Assembly: GCA_003116975.1 (NCBI GenBank)
Contig: BGKB01000054.1
Span: 298,166-362,165, forward strand
Source: Aurantiochytrium sp. KH105
Taxonomy: Eukaryota > Sar > Bigyra > Thraustochytrida > Thraustochytriidae
Direction: 5' to 3'
DNA length: 64,000 nucleotides
A model generated the notes under the pieces. The model made no database searches. It was not told the DNA's origin and was given only the letters and a program-made list of their open reading frames with translations. Below are positions 20,190-30,897 of this stretch, piece by piece (positions within the stretch are counted from its first letter, which is position 1; every line of letters begins with the position of its first letter). The translations under genes and the position numbers were made by a program.

Positions 20190-20560
20190 TTACCACGTTA
20201 TTACGACAATAAAGTCTGCTGCCAGCTAGCACCGATCACCGATACCTCTGTTGCGCAGGTGAACCCTGAGAATACTGTGAAATCACTGTTCACAATTGAC
20301 ACCAGCGAGTTGATGGGCTAGTGAAGACAACCTGCAATTTGCGTGGCGATATAACTCAATCCAAGTTGTGCAGCGGCGATAGTAACACGGCCATCGGCGA
20401 AAGGTGTCGCACTAAAATCGCGATCGCGATCGCGATCGCTTCCCAGCACTACTGGGTCAATCGATACGTTCTGCAAAACATGATGGATATTATTGCCATG
20501 ATATTTCTCGATCTGTACGAAGATATTTTCGCTAGACGTGCCAGTCCAAAGTTAAAGAGC
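20190..20560 (-). other. coding-like debris upstream of the kinase remnant
   Basis: On the minus strand a 77-codon stretch at 20318-20551, without an ATG start, reads like real protein (for example FADGRVTIAAAQLGLSYI). After a stop the sense shifts frame (SDFTVFSGFTCATEV) and reaches the kinase remnant. A CGATCG repeat at 20418-20439 encodes Asp-Arg dipeptides within it. This is probably the rest of the same broken gene. I cannot name a domain. Confidence 0.3.
20418..20439. repeat. CGATCG palindromic microsatellite
   Basis: About four overlapping copies of a self-complementary GATCGC unit, embedded in the minus-strand gene debris. Confidence 0.85.
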
Positions 20561-20638
20561 GTGAAGAGCAAGCACGAGATTGCTGACAACACCCACCCAG
20601 TCAGTATCTGCTACCACAATTTGATTTGAAACACATTC

Positions 20639-22777
20639 TCAGTCAAATTTCACATACGGAGATAGACGCTCAAGTGCAGCCTCGAGCCGGGTCAAACACC
20701 CATGTGCGCGCACAAAGGCAATGACCTTTTCTGACGCACGCGACTCGCCTGCCCACTGCTTTTCACGACCTTTCAAGGCACGATCGCCCAGCGCAAAACG
20801 ATGGCGCGCCGCCAAGGCCACCACACGATCTTGATGACGTCGCAGACGCGGCCTCGTCGCGGTGAGAACTGCAAGAAGTAATCGCATTGATGCCTCTCGC
20901 GCCTCGGCATGACCGACGCCAATACCACGCTCCACGGCGCTCAGCAACTGGGGGAGGAGCCGCACACTTTGCAACTGTAATCGATCGACCAGCGGAGCGC
21001 ATGCTTCGCCGCTGACCAGCGCCAAAACCGGCATCTCCGTTGCGAGTTCTGCGCACGGAAGCAGTGCCTCAAGTGCCGCCTGGTGATGCTGCATGCGAAA
21101 CTCACCCCCCACACGCTCCATGTGTGCCAGCGCCCCCAATAGCACCGGCAATGCTACAGCCAGGACGTCGGCATCCCGTGTTGTCGTGCAGGCCTCTTGC
21201 ACCCGATCAAGCACGAGCTCCCCATGCCAGCGGAATTCCGTTGTCGTCAGCATCGCTGTCAGCCGTCTCAGACTTGAGAGTCCAGGAATGCACACACTCG
21301 GAGCAGCGTGCTCGACCACGGGTAGGACCATGGGGATGACGTGGCCGACGGCAGTTTCCCCGCGAAGATCTGCGCGCGAGCTACGCTGCACAAGACACAA
21401 CATGGCGTTGCAGGTAATCCATTCGGACTCACACCACCTCTTGGACGCGAGCACATTCCGTAGATAGGGCCACAACATCTGACCTTGGCCTTGGCCGTCC
21501 GCTAGCTCTATCTTTAGGTTGTTTGCATTCTGGAGCTCCTTGGCAAGCCGTGCGCAGCCCTCACGCGACTCGGAACGAGGCACAATCTCCAGCGAGACCC
21601 CCTCGTTATCCCACGCAGCTGCGCTCACCGTCGCAGCAAGCCACAGGGTCATTTTGAAGTCTCGTAGAGCCAGAGTTTCTAAAGACGATGACACCTTGAT
21701 TGACAAGAAATGCTCTGTCAGAACAGTCAGGCATGCAAGACCGACCTGTGCGCCTTGTATGGCCGCCTCACTCTCCTCGTTCAAAGCTGACTGTGACACG
21801 TGCCATGCGCGCCAGCTTGCGGGAAATCGATCGCGAGCGCAGCACGCGTACTCGCGCACTCTTTCGACGAATGACGCCGAGACAGTGCGCTGGGATTGCA
21901 AATATCCACTTAAAAGGCTCGGAAGACTTTGCAAAATGTTAATATCGCCCTCGGCCTCGAGCTCTTGCAAGGTCTCGTCTAGGTCTTCTAAACTGCGGCC
22001 AAGAATCTCGGCCTGCTTGCCAGTCACACCTGCACGCACAAGGTCTGGAACAAGCGCGCCAAAGGCCTCAATGAGCGAGTGCTGCGACTCGAGTTCGGGT
22101 GAAGCGAGTGCGCCGACGGCTTCGGAGAGGCGACTTGCGGCCAACTCTAGGCTTGCTTGCGCTGTCGCGAACGCTTGGGCAAGGTCGTCGCCGTGAAATC
22201 GCACGAGGACCTTTGTGGCTTTCTTGGCAACGGCGGCAACTTGACAATCGACGTTGCATCGAATGAGCAGACGCGCGAGAATGGACCCTCTGCTGCCTTT
22301 GAGGAGCTCGTCGTTACCTCGTCGAGATTCTTGCTCGACCGAGTCTGCAATGTTGTTGCTGTTCTGCAAGGCGCCAACCTCGGATTCCAAGCAGCATGAC
22401 GCGGCCTCCACGGCGGCCAAGACAACCTCCCAGGGCTCCTGGTCTCCGGCCTCGAGTGCCTCTTTGGCGAGTTCCCAAGATTTGACGGCGTCCTTGCGCG
22501 CCAAGAGCTCGAGAGCTGCGGCACGGGCCGCTTTCTTTCGCAATCTGTTGGTTGCCACGATGCGCAAGCGCTCGCAGGCGGCCTCGTCCGCGAGCATATC
22601 CGCGTCAACAGCACCGCTCGATGCAAGCATGGCGGCCACGCCTATTTCGCCACGGGCGCCCGCGGAGACGAGGTTCGCGAGCAAGGTCGCGCGCTCGTCC
22701 CACGACAGTCGACCCAAGGCCTCGCCATGGTCGCCCTCTCCATGCTGCACGAGCGCAAGCCACGCGCGAGCGTCCAT
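20639..22777 (-). CDS. alpha-helical repeat protein, possibly Tti2-like
   Basis: The 712-residue protein starts at an unambiguous ATG. It is almost entirely Leu/Ala-rich helix with the spacing of HEAT or ARM repeats and has no signal peptide or membrane segment. The block around residues 480-560 (AAPSVCIPGLSSLRRLTAML, then ALPVLLGALAHME) resembles the conserved C-terminal part of TTI2, a subunit of the TELO2-TTI1-TTI2 complex that stabilises PIKK kinases. That match is by eye and weak; other helical-repeat proteins are equally possible. It is transcribed in the same direction as the upstream coiled-coil gene, with 188 bp between them. Confidence 0.6.
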   Translation of the reverse strand: MDARAWLALVQHGEGDHGEALGRLSWDERATLLANLVSAGARGEIGVAAMLASSGAVDADMLADEAACERLRIVATNRLRKKAARAAALELLARKDAVKSWELAKEALEAGDQEPWEVVLAAVEAASCCLESEVGALQNSNNIADSVEQESRRGNDELLKGSRGSILARLLIRCNVDCQVAAVAKKATKVLVRFHGDDLAQAFATAQASLELAASRLSEAVGALASPELESQHSLIEAFGALVPDLVRAGVTGKQAEILGRSLEDLDETLQELEAEGDINILQSLPSLLSGYLQSQRTVSASFVERVREYACCARDRFPASWRAWHVSQSALNEESEAAIQGAQVGLACLTVLTEHFLSIKVSSSLETLALRDFKMTLWLAATVSAAAWDNEGVSLEIVPRSESREGCARLAKELQNANNLKIELADGQGQGQMLWPYLRNVLASKRWCESEWITCNAMLCLVQRSSRADLRGETAVGHVIPMVLPVVEHAAPSVCIPGLSSLRRLTAMLTTTEFRWHGELVLDRVQEACTTTRDADVLAVALPVLLGALAHMERVGGEFRMQHHQAALEALLPCAELATEMPVLALVSGEACAPLVDRLQLQSVRLLPQLLSAVERGIGVGHAEAREASMRLLLAVLTATRPRLRRHQDRVVALAARHRFALGDRALKGREKQWAGESRASEKVIAFVRAHGCLTRLEAALERLSPYVKFD

Positions 22778-22965
22778 TCTTGTTCTGATGAGCGGACCCC
22801 CTCAGCTCTAGAAAGGGCGATACCGTGCGGGGCGAGTCAAACCTGAGGCAAGGGCGAGCGCAAAGTAAGGCAAGGTGTAGATAGCACGCATGAATGGGCA
22901 AAAGAAAGCAACGTGCCGGTTCATAGTCAATCAGAAAATTAGTACATGTAGATGCAAAGGTTCAT

Positions 22966-24649
22966 TCATTCGTCTGCGCCCTGAGCCTTGCCCTCAGGGG
23001 AAGAGGTGGGCGAGGACGCGCGCGTTTTCGGAGCGGGCTCCGCGTCTGAAGATTCCGTGGATCGCGGCACTGAGGCGGAAGAGAGCCGAGCAGCTGCGAG
23101 CTCGCGCTCGAGTTCCCGGATACGCGCCACAGACTGCACAAGGCCACTCTGCATAGCCTGCTCGACTTCAACGACACGCTTGGCAAAGTCCTCCCGTTCC
23201 ATGACAAGTTGGCGCTCTTTAAGCGTTAGTGTTGCTTCGAGCATGTTCACCTTGCCCTCAAGTTGCGCGGTTTTCTGCTCGAGAAGAGAGTTTCCAAAAC
23301 GGAGCGCATCGAGAACCTCTTGAGGCGGGGCCATCCATCCCTGATGGTCCGTCTGGATTGCGCAATGCTGCACTTGAACTTGATGGAGGTTGCGTCTGCG
23401 CTGGCTGTGACTCTCGTCACGATGTGTCCTGGTCGTCATGGTCGAGGTCGAGTCCGGGGATGAGGTCTGCATCACCGTTTCTTCTGTAAACTCGGACTCT
23501 GTGCAGGTACTTGCGCCGACGGAGCTGCATTCCGGTTTCACGTCAATTTCAGGGGTGGTTTGCACTTGAACGCTCACCAGACCGGCGCGTACACGTCTGC
23601 TCTTCGCGCTGCCACGCTTCCTTGAGCGGAGAGTTACATTTTCGTTCATATCGCCTCTGATTTCATGGTTATTGTTTCCGCTCGCATCGTGATGTTCATC
23701 CTCGTCTTCGTCGTCATCAATCTCATCACCGCCATCATCGTCACCGTCATTGTCTTCATCCTCATGATCATCGTTGCTTTCGTCTGCCTCTTGTGGGCCG
23801 TGTGTGCGACCTTTGGTGATGTCCATCGCATCATCGTGATCGGCGCGTTCTGTTTCTGCGGTAGAGGCGCAGCCCATGCCGTCAGCATCAAAGGTGGTGA
23901 TCATTGTATCATCGATGACCCCGCTGCCCTTCTCTGTTTGCGTCGCGGTCGATTGTGTGAGCCAGTGGTCCGTCTGCGTTGCCGCGTGCAGAGGTGAAGA
24001 CGAGGGCGAGGACTTTGGCACGGGAGCCGACTCCACGACGTCGCGTGGGGCTCCTCGCGTGCCGGCGAGCGAGGTCCGGGCTGTTGTCAAGCCAGAAGCT
24101 GCAGCAGCCGATGGGGGCAGATTTTTGGCGTTAGATCTGCACATGGGCCGCCGCGTGGATGTGGCGTGGTGCGTCTGAGTGTGCCTGGCGGACTTGGCAT
24201 TAAAACTGTTTGTTTCGCACTTGCGCTTCGAGGCGCCACTCCCGGAACCATGGCCATGTTTGGGTCGCGGATTCGGTCTCGAGACCGCGGCCTTTTTCTT
24301 CCCTGTCAATGCCTCGTTTTCCTTGCCAATACCCACGTCGCGAGGTCGAGACTTGGAACCACCGCGTTCGGTACTTGTGGGAAAGGAGGACGAGACGGTC
24401 CGGCCAGACGATGTCTCGTCAGAGATTGCTGATGGGAGGGACGCGGACGAGGAGGGAATGACGGTGGGCGGTGCCGACACGGGTCTGGGGACGGGAGTTT
24501 TCCCTTGAGAAGTAATGGTCGCATTAGTTTTGGCGATCCCGTGTCCCCCACGCGAGCGGCCCAACTTTGACCTCAGATTGTCCTGTGGCTGCGTCTCCAT
24601 AAGGTTCGAGCCTTGTTGCGTCGTCTGCAGGTGTTCTGGACCGCGGTGC

Positions 24650-24680
<31 letters not shown>

Positions 24681-24795
24681 GATCCTGCTGCTGCTGCTGC
24701 TGCCGCTTCTTTTTCCACGCAGCAAGTTTTTCTTCCATGGACCGCGGTGCATGTTGCTGTGCAGGGCCCTTTTGGCCCTCGTTGAGATCAAGCAT
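22966..24795 (-). CDS. polyQ/acidic/coiled-coil protein of unknown function
   Basis: I do not recognise this 609-residue protein. The ATG at 24793-24795 is chosen because the frame upstream has no ATG. It opens MLDLNEGQKGP, followed by MEEKLAAWKKKR and an interrupted polyQ stretch. A long Ser/Thr/Lys/Arg-rich disordered middle contains basic patches (KKKAAVSRPNPRPKHGHG). An extreme Asp/Glu segment follows near residues 345-375 (DNDGDDDGGDEIDDDEDEDE). The last 100 residues form a leucine-rich coiled coil (LEGKVNMLEATLTLKERQLV). The layout suits a scaffold or a cytoskeletal or nuclear protein, but nothing fixes the function. Confidence 0.6.
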
Positions 24796-26620
24796 GCTGG
24801 TTTGTAACCGCAACCGATGCAGCGGCCAAGACGACGGCCTCGGGCGAGTAAGACTTGAGCCCTGCTGCTCACGTCGCGCACGTTAGAAAGGGAGAAAAGA
24901 GTTCTCCCTGGTCGCGCGCACGAGGTCGCAATTGGGGGAAGACGAGGGTTAGCGCGCTGCTTGGGCGAGTTCGCGTGAGAGCGCGTGCGATCTCACCTCG
25001 CTCTGCGCGGCCGAGGAGACCAGGCGTCGCGGCGCGGCGGGAGAGAAGAGTGCCGCGCGCGATCCCGCTCGCGGACGCGTCAGACGCCAGGCCGCCCCGC
25101 GGCTCCGGCGAGCGCGGCGCGCAGTGGAACGGAGTGAAAACGCAGGCGAGGCCCTACCTCCAGGGCCCGTGGGGGGAAAAAGGGTCTCGCGCGCGGCTCG
25201 AAGACGGCCCCGCCCCTCCTCGCGCCCGTGGGCTGGCGGGCTGGCTGCGCGCAGGGGGAAACGCGCGCCCGCGCACGCGCCCGCGCTCGCGCAAGCAGTC
25301 GCGGAGCGAGAGAGGCGGCCTGGCCGGGCTCGGGTCGTCGCCGCGCCTTGACTACGTTGCAGCTCTGCTGCTACTGCTACTGCAGGAACAGCAGCAGCAG
25401 CAACAACAACAACAACAAGAAGTCGGTTTTCCATAGTTCTAATCCTTTCAGGAACTATAGATGTTACTAATGATCTGAAGGTGCGAACGATCCAGAGATG
25501 CCGGAGACCGACCATGGATTGGGTTGTGCAAGACCTCGACGCTCCATAAGATCCGAAGAAGCTGCTGGGTTTGCGCAGCTGTGCGTAGGCAAGGCGAGGT
25601 TTGCGCATGCCGCCATTGCCCCTGCCACGACACGAGCACGGGTTGGCCAGCCCCGGCCGTGGCTTTGTTCTGTGTTCTGCGTGGCGGCAGCGGGGACGAG
25701 AGACCTCGAGGCCGCCGCTGTCGCGGTAAGGTCGCCGACGCTAGACTGGCCTGGCCTGAGGAAAGGGAGGTTCGGCGGCGTCCGAATCTACGTGTGCGCC
25801 AGCCCGCCATGAGATGAGCTGGGAAACGAGAATGAAATGAAGGTGAGGACGGCGATGACGACCGGCACGTCATCGCAAAGCTACGCGATTCAATCGTTCA
25901 TGAGCAAGAAGAAGAATGACCGGGACGAGAGAGCCGCCGCTTGATAGGGAACGGGGAAAGAGCGAGGCCGAGCGAAGAAAGAAAGAAATGAATGAATGAA
26001 TGCACAAGGCAGTCATGTCAGTCGCAAGGCAGGCAGGCAAACAAGACAGAACAACCAAGGCAATCAAACGAAGAATCAATCAAAGCGGCCAGACAAGCAC
26101 CGCAAACAAACGAGAATCACATTCGAGGGAAAGACGGCCGGCCTTGGCAGGGCAGGGCGCCTGGCTGCCGTCCTCGGCCGCGCGCGCGAGGAGGGGAGGC
26201 GCGAGGCTCTCCGTGCCGCCCCGGCTGCGTCGCGCGCGCGCGCAGACCGCCGCGCCGGCCTCATCCCGCCGCGGCGCGCGCGAGCATCGAGCACGGCGCG
26301 GACGCACGCGAGGCGAGGCGAGGCGAGGCGCGGCGAGACCGCCCTCCCGCCCGGCGCTGCCCGCGCGTTTGTCTGCGCGGGCAGCCTGCATGCGCGGAGC
26401 GACGGCGCGGCCCGGCGTCTGCGAGTCGTGACCGCGCGACGCGCCCTTTCCGACGGCCATCTCCATCTCGGCTCCCGCGTCCCTTCTCCTCCGCCCAGCC
26501 CGCGCACCTTGCTTCCCGCCCGTGCTTCCTGCCGGTCTCGGCCTGGCGAAAAGTCGTCCACGCCAGAGCGCGCGAGCGAGCACGCGGGCGCGGCGCGGCG
26601 CCTGCTCGGCCGGGCCTGGG
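24796..26620. other. divergent promoter region (coiled-coil gene / HECT gene)
   Basis: This 1.8-kb spacer lies between two divergently transcribed genes. It is very GC-rich near 24960-25330 and 26150-26620, with a CAG/CAA run at 25381-25421 that is not in a supportable gene. Open frames on both strands are Arg/Ala-rich and mutually overlapping. Presumably it holds both promoters and leaders; I see no defined element. Confidence 0.5.
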
Positions 26621-27364
26621 ATGGCGCTGGCGCGGGCCGAAGAGAGGTCGGCGCCAGCGGAAGAGACCGCGGATAACGGTGCTACCCTCGGTCTCCCGGA
26701 GAGCAGCGCGGCCTTTCGGGCAGCAGCAGCAGCAGCAGCAGCAGGCGGGGGAGAGCAAGGAGACTCGCGCGATGTGGAGAGGCCTTTGGGGGCAGCCACC
26801 AGCGATGCGGTCCAGGAGGAAGATGTCCCGCTGATGCAAGCAGCGAAGGAACTGCAACGCCTCGCGGCGGCGAGAAAGAAACCTCTGTCCCCGCAAGCAG
26901 CCACGTCTCTTCGCGACGCCTTTAAAGCTCTCGAAGATACCCTCGCAGCAGAAAACAGAGCCCTGGAAGAGCCAAAAGAACGATCCGAAGAAGAGACTGG
27001 CCAGGTGTCGCAACCTCGCTCCACGACGACAGCCCCTCCCAAGAGCGGAAGCGAGGTCATCAAAGAAGTCCTTTGTGGCTTTCTTTTGGTTGGTACCGTC
27101 ATCATCGTGTCGTTCATTGGCGGAAATTGGTTTGTTAAAACGTGGGCGCATTGGGTCTTGAACGCTTGGACAAAGTACGAGGTACCCATGATGGCGTCTT
27201 CCATGATGCTGACGGCTCTTGTTCTGAGCACGTACACGAGCCCCATGGCAGACAAAGAGGCGCAACAGCAACAGCAGCAACGACAACAGCAACAGCAACA
27301 GCAAGAACAGTTGCTGCAACGGGAGCAACAAGATCGACACGCTGGTGAGCAGGAAGAGGCCCAC

Positions 27365-27401
<37 letters not shown>

Positions 27402-29890
27402 TTGCCGCCGCGCATGCTTCGGAGCACCCGACACATGGCGACGCAGACGATGCCAACAGCGCAGCTCGTACGCAAGACGACGCGCGCACCTTGGAGGAAC
27501 GACGAGTCAGTGCTCTGGAAAGGCGCAATAAGCATCACAAGCGCGTTCGCGAGAAACTCTTTGAGACCTTTTGCTCCTTCAGACTCTTGGTCGGCTTTCC
27601 CGTGTGGCACGTGCTCGTTCGTTTGCTCACCTACTGGACAGTGCAGCACACAGGGTTTCGGGAAGACTTTGCCTTTCGCATCTCTGTTCTCCTGTCCATT
27701 CTCGCATCATGGAATTACACGTCAATAGTGTTACGCCACATGCTTCCCATCTTCCTCGTCAACTACAGTTGGCTCATTGGTGGCAACAACTTCACGGCGG
27801 TTGTCTTCTTTCCGTGGGACCTCCTCTGGCGATCCTTTGACTGCTGCGTGCTCTGGCTGACGGGCCGCAGCGTAGTGCGCGGCGTCATTCTGCGCATCAT
27901 GCTGGAGCTCATCGAGCCCTACAACCTCGACATTTCAGAAATTGTCATGACGCAGCCGACGTGCCATGACGATGCCTTTGCGCCGGCCTACGCTGCCGTA
28001 TATCCGAACTCGCCACACCTTGTCCCCGAGGACGCCGGCGACTGTCTTTCGCTCACGCAGGCAGAGCTCTTTAATCTGGTCTTTAGCGCATATGGCGCGT
28101 TTCGCATCGTCATGTTCGTCATTCTCATCGTTGTGCTGCGCCGTCTCGACGCGTGGCGCATCTTTTGTAAATGGTGGCGCGACCGCGAAAACACCATTGA
28201 GGAGCTTGAAAAGGTCCTCGCCAACCGCGACAAAGTCTTGCAGTATGCGAAGCGTAACCCCTTTCGCGCTAAACTTCACGCTGACCCTCGCGCCTTTCTC
28301 GCGACCAAGCGCGAAGACAGTGCAGAAACCGGCGACGGCGAATCGCCCACAACCTCCAACGGCCCCAATGGCTTCAATGGCCCCAACGCCGCTGCTTCGG
28401 GCAACTCGCTGTCGGCATCGCTTCAGCGATGGACACCTCGCGTGCGCGACCTCGGGATCAAGTCATCCATTATGCGTATGCGGCAATGGAAGCCGTCGAC
28501 CTCCTTGCATGCACGGCTGGGCGAGCGGGCCAAGAATTCAACACACGTGGAGCGTATCGAGGCCCTCCGCAAGCAAGTGATTGAGATCCACGGCGTTCCT
28601 GATGCCTACGACTTGCTCTTTCGCAAGGTCGACCTTCGCATCGTGCGGGGCGTGGACAAGAGCGGCAGGGGCGTCTTTCTTCAAGTGGCTGCGCAACTCC
28701 TTGCTTTTCCAATGAAAAAGCTCAAGAACGGCTTTTGTGTTACTTTTGAGGGCGAGTCCGGGGTTGACGGCGGTGGTCTCACTGCCGAGATGTACAAGCT
28801 CGTCGCAGAGGAACTCTCGCAGCTCTTGCCTGAAAAGGATCCCGCAAAGAGCGCTTCTTCAAATGATGTGGAAACCCCGGACGATGGCACAGGAACTACA
28901 GCACACCGTCAATCGGTGGTGGCCCCCACGTCCGCGACCGCTTTGCGTACTCATCCGCACATTCTCCGTGCGTTGCCGGATTCAACGCTCATGCTGGCGG
29001 CCAACCCGAACCTTGAGCTCGTACACTATTATGCTTTGGGTAAATTGGTTGGCCTGGCCATTGTTCAGGAGGGCGTTTTCCAGCTTCCTCTGAGCTCTGC
29101 CATGCTGAAAATGATGGTCGATCTCGAGATTGATAGCGAGGACGTTCGCGCAATCGACCCAGTCTACTTTGAGAACCGCATGCTCACTCTCCTTCAGCAA
29201 GGTGGTGTTGATCTCATGAAGAACGTCATGGATGTGGAGCAGATTCCCTTTGTTTGGCTCGACAGCAATGGTGAGTTCGGCGAGGAACTCTGCGCCAATG
29301 GCGCGCAACGCATGCTTTCCGAAGAAAACAAGCTAGAATACATTCAGCTTCTCAGCGAGCAGTACGTGTGTGGCGAGGTTCGGGAGGAGATGCAAATTTT
29401 CCTCTCGGGCTTTCACGAGGTCATTCCTGTGAATGCCCTTCAAGACAACAACATTGACTACATCGACTTGGCACTTGCTCTGCAGGGCGTTCCGGAGATT
29501 GATGTTGACGATTGGAAGATGCATACACTGCCGCCATCCTCCAACGACACGTGGAGGCCCGCGCAGGGACGTGGTGCAGTTGCAGAGGTCGACACCGATC
29601 AGCTCTTGACGTGGTTCTGGCAAGTCGTGCGCGAGATGGACTCGGAGCACCGTGCTCGTCTTTTGCAATTTTCTACGGGTCTTTCCAGCACCCCTGTAGG
29701 CGGTTTTCGCAACCTCAAACCTCGTCCTTTCAACATTGTGGTCGACCTTCACCCAGACCACTTGCCGTCGGCGGTTACGTGCTTCAATACGCTTCGCGTC
29801 CCTGCCTGCGATTCGAAAGAAGATCTCAAGAAACGTCTCTTGAAAATATGTTCACAGCGGCATCTTCTCGAAACCTTTGGCGAGAAGTGA
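26621..29890 (+). CDS. membrane-anchored HECT-type E3 ubiquitin ligase
   Basis: The 1089-residue protein starts at the ATG at 26621; the frame upstream lacks an ATG. An N-terminal polyA run and acidic region are followed by a membrane segment at about residues 150-170 (VLCGFLLVGTVIIVSFIG), an interrupted polyQ stretch near 215-235 and a 13-Asp run near 248-260. More hydrophobic segments lie near 325-345, 355-375, 380-420 and 490-510 (AFRIVMFVILIVVLRRL). The HECT domain fills residues about 680-1089. It includes CVTFEGESGVDGGGLTAEMY and the active-site block LPSAVTCFNTLRVP, where Cys1054 is 35 residues from the end, the usual place. It should transfer ubiquitin from an E2 through that Cys and act at a membrane. 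The substrate-recruiting part is unfamiliar; no WW, C2, RLD or ankyrin domains are visible. Confidence 0.85.
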
Positions 29891-30137
29891 CCCACCTCCA
29901 AGGCGGCTGGGTGGGTAAAAAAAGAAAGAAAGAAAGAAAAGGAGACGAAAAGCAACCCACGTCACTGGAAAATTTTAATCATGTGTCTTTCATTTTCCAA
30001 CATCGTTCCTGATTTCGTATGCAAAAAATTTCTATGAAGTGCAGCGTAAAAGTCATGCGTCTATCTTTTCCAAGCATCCGTGCAACTGCACTGCACCCAC
30101 CACGGATAAAAGCCCCCCCCCCCCCCCCTCCCCCGCC
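29891..30137. other. 3' flank of the HECT gene with poly-C run
   Basis: AT-rich, with AAAG repeats near 29918-29940 and a C run at 30113-30128. No gene is seen. Confidence 0.5.
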
Positions 30138-30365
30138 CCTATAGAAAAGAAATTAAAGAGTTGTTTCGCCGTGATTTGGACGTCAATCCCGACGAAGTCC
30201 ACCTGCATTGCCCCCTCTTTCGGCGTCGCCGACGATGGCGCGCTTGACCTTGTCCTTCAGCCGTTCGTCCTGTCGATAATTCCCATGAAAATATCGCGCA
30301 CCACGGCACCAGTTTTTCGTTCGGGAGGCAATGCAGAACTTTTTCAGGGATTGGGCGTGACGTAG
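30138..30365 (-). other. frameshifted coding-like remnant
   Basis: Read on the minus strand, protein-like pieces follow each other in different frames: RPIPEKVLHCLPNEKLVPW, then FMGIIDRTN, then ERLKDKVKRAIVGDAERG, then MQVDFVGIDVQITAKQLF. No single frame stays open. I take this as the end of a decayed gene, perhaps the one whose start is at 30368-30733. No domain is recognised. Confidence 0.3.
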
Positions 30366-30367
30366 TA

Positions 30368-30733
30368 CTAATTAGTAAGTTTGTGCACCTCCGATATTAG
30401 CCGACATAACTCGGAGCCTACCCCCTCTTCGAACCAGAGATGTTCGCGCTGCCCGGTCAAAAGTCGGATAGCATTCTTCTTTTGTTGTCCCAGAATTTGA
30501 CACACGAAGTCGAAGACGATGGAACAGCCACCGACGGAGGGTAGGGCCCAAAGGTAGTTGGCGATGGCCTCAGCCTTGGCGCGGTCGTACTTGCCTTTGA
30601 GCCTGTGTCCCATCTCGCTACGAACGCGCATCATGAGCGCCTGCATGTCCTGCGAGAAGGGGACCTTCGGAACAGCCGCGACGAGGCCGCTGCCGCGTCC
30701 GCGATTGCCGCTGCTCGAGAAGCTGGTGCTCAT
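30368..30733 (-). CDS. hypothetical protein, 121 aa, possibly a truncated gene start
   Basis: The ATG-started frame encodes MSTSFSSSGNRGRGSG, then a helical, basic region (MRVRSEMGHRLKGKYDRAKA) and AIANYLWALPSVGGCSIVFDF. I do not recognise the family. The frame closes at a TAA, yet coding-like sequence continues beyond it in shifted frames (30138-30365), so it may be the 5' part of a broken gene. It sits in a cluster of damaged minus-strand genes. Confidence 0.35.
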   Translation of the reverse strand: MSTSFSSSGNRGRGSGLVAAVPKVPFSQDMQALMMRVRSEMGHRLKGKYDRAKAEAIANYLWALPSVGGCSIVFDFVCQILGQQKKNAIRLLTGQREHLWFEEGVGSELCRLISEVHKLTN

Positions 30734-30897
30734 TGCGAAGGCGGGGCGGGAGAGTGCCAGTGTTGGGTGGTTGGCTTTTCGCCCGAGGAGCGCATAGTTG
30801 ATCGTAGCGTGTCGCGCCTAGCGTCATATACAATTTTGCGAGCGCTCGGGACGATTATTTTTAAAAATGATGCACCCAAGCAAGCGTTTGCAGCGCG

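Noticed and set aside
20100..20321. Plus-strand small open frame over the kinase remnant
   Set aside because: The minus strand aligns with the nuclease-kinase protein; the plus frame has no motif.
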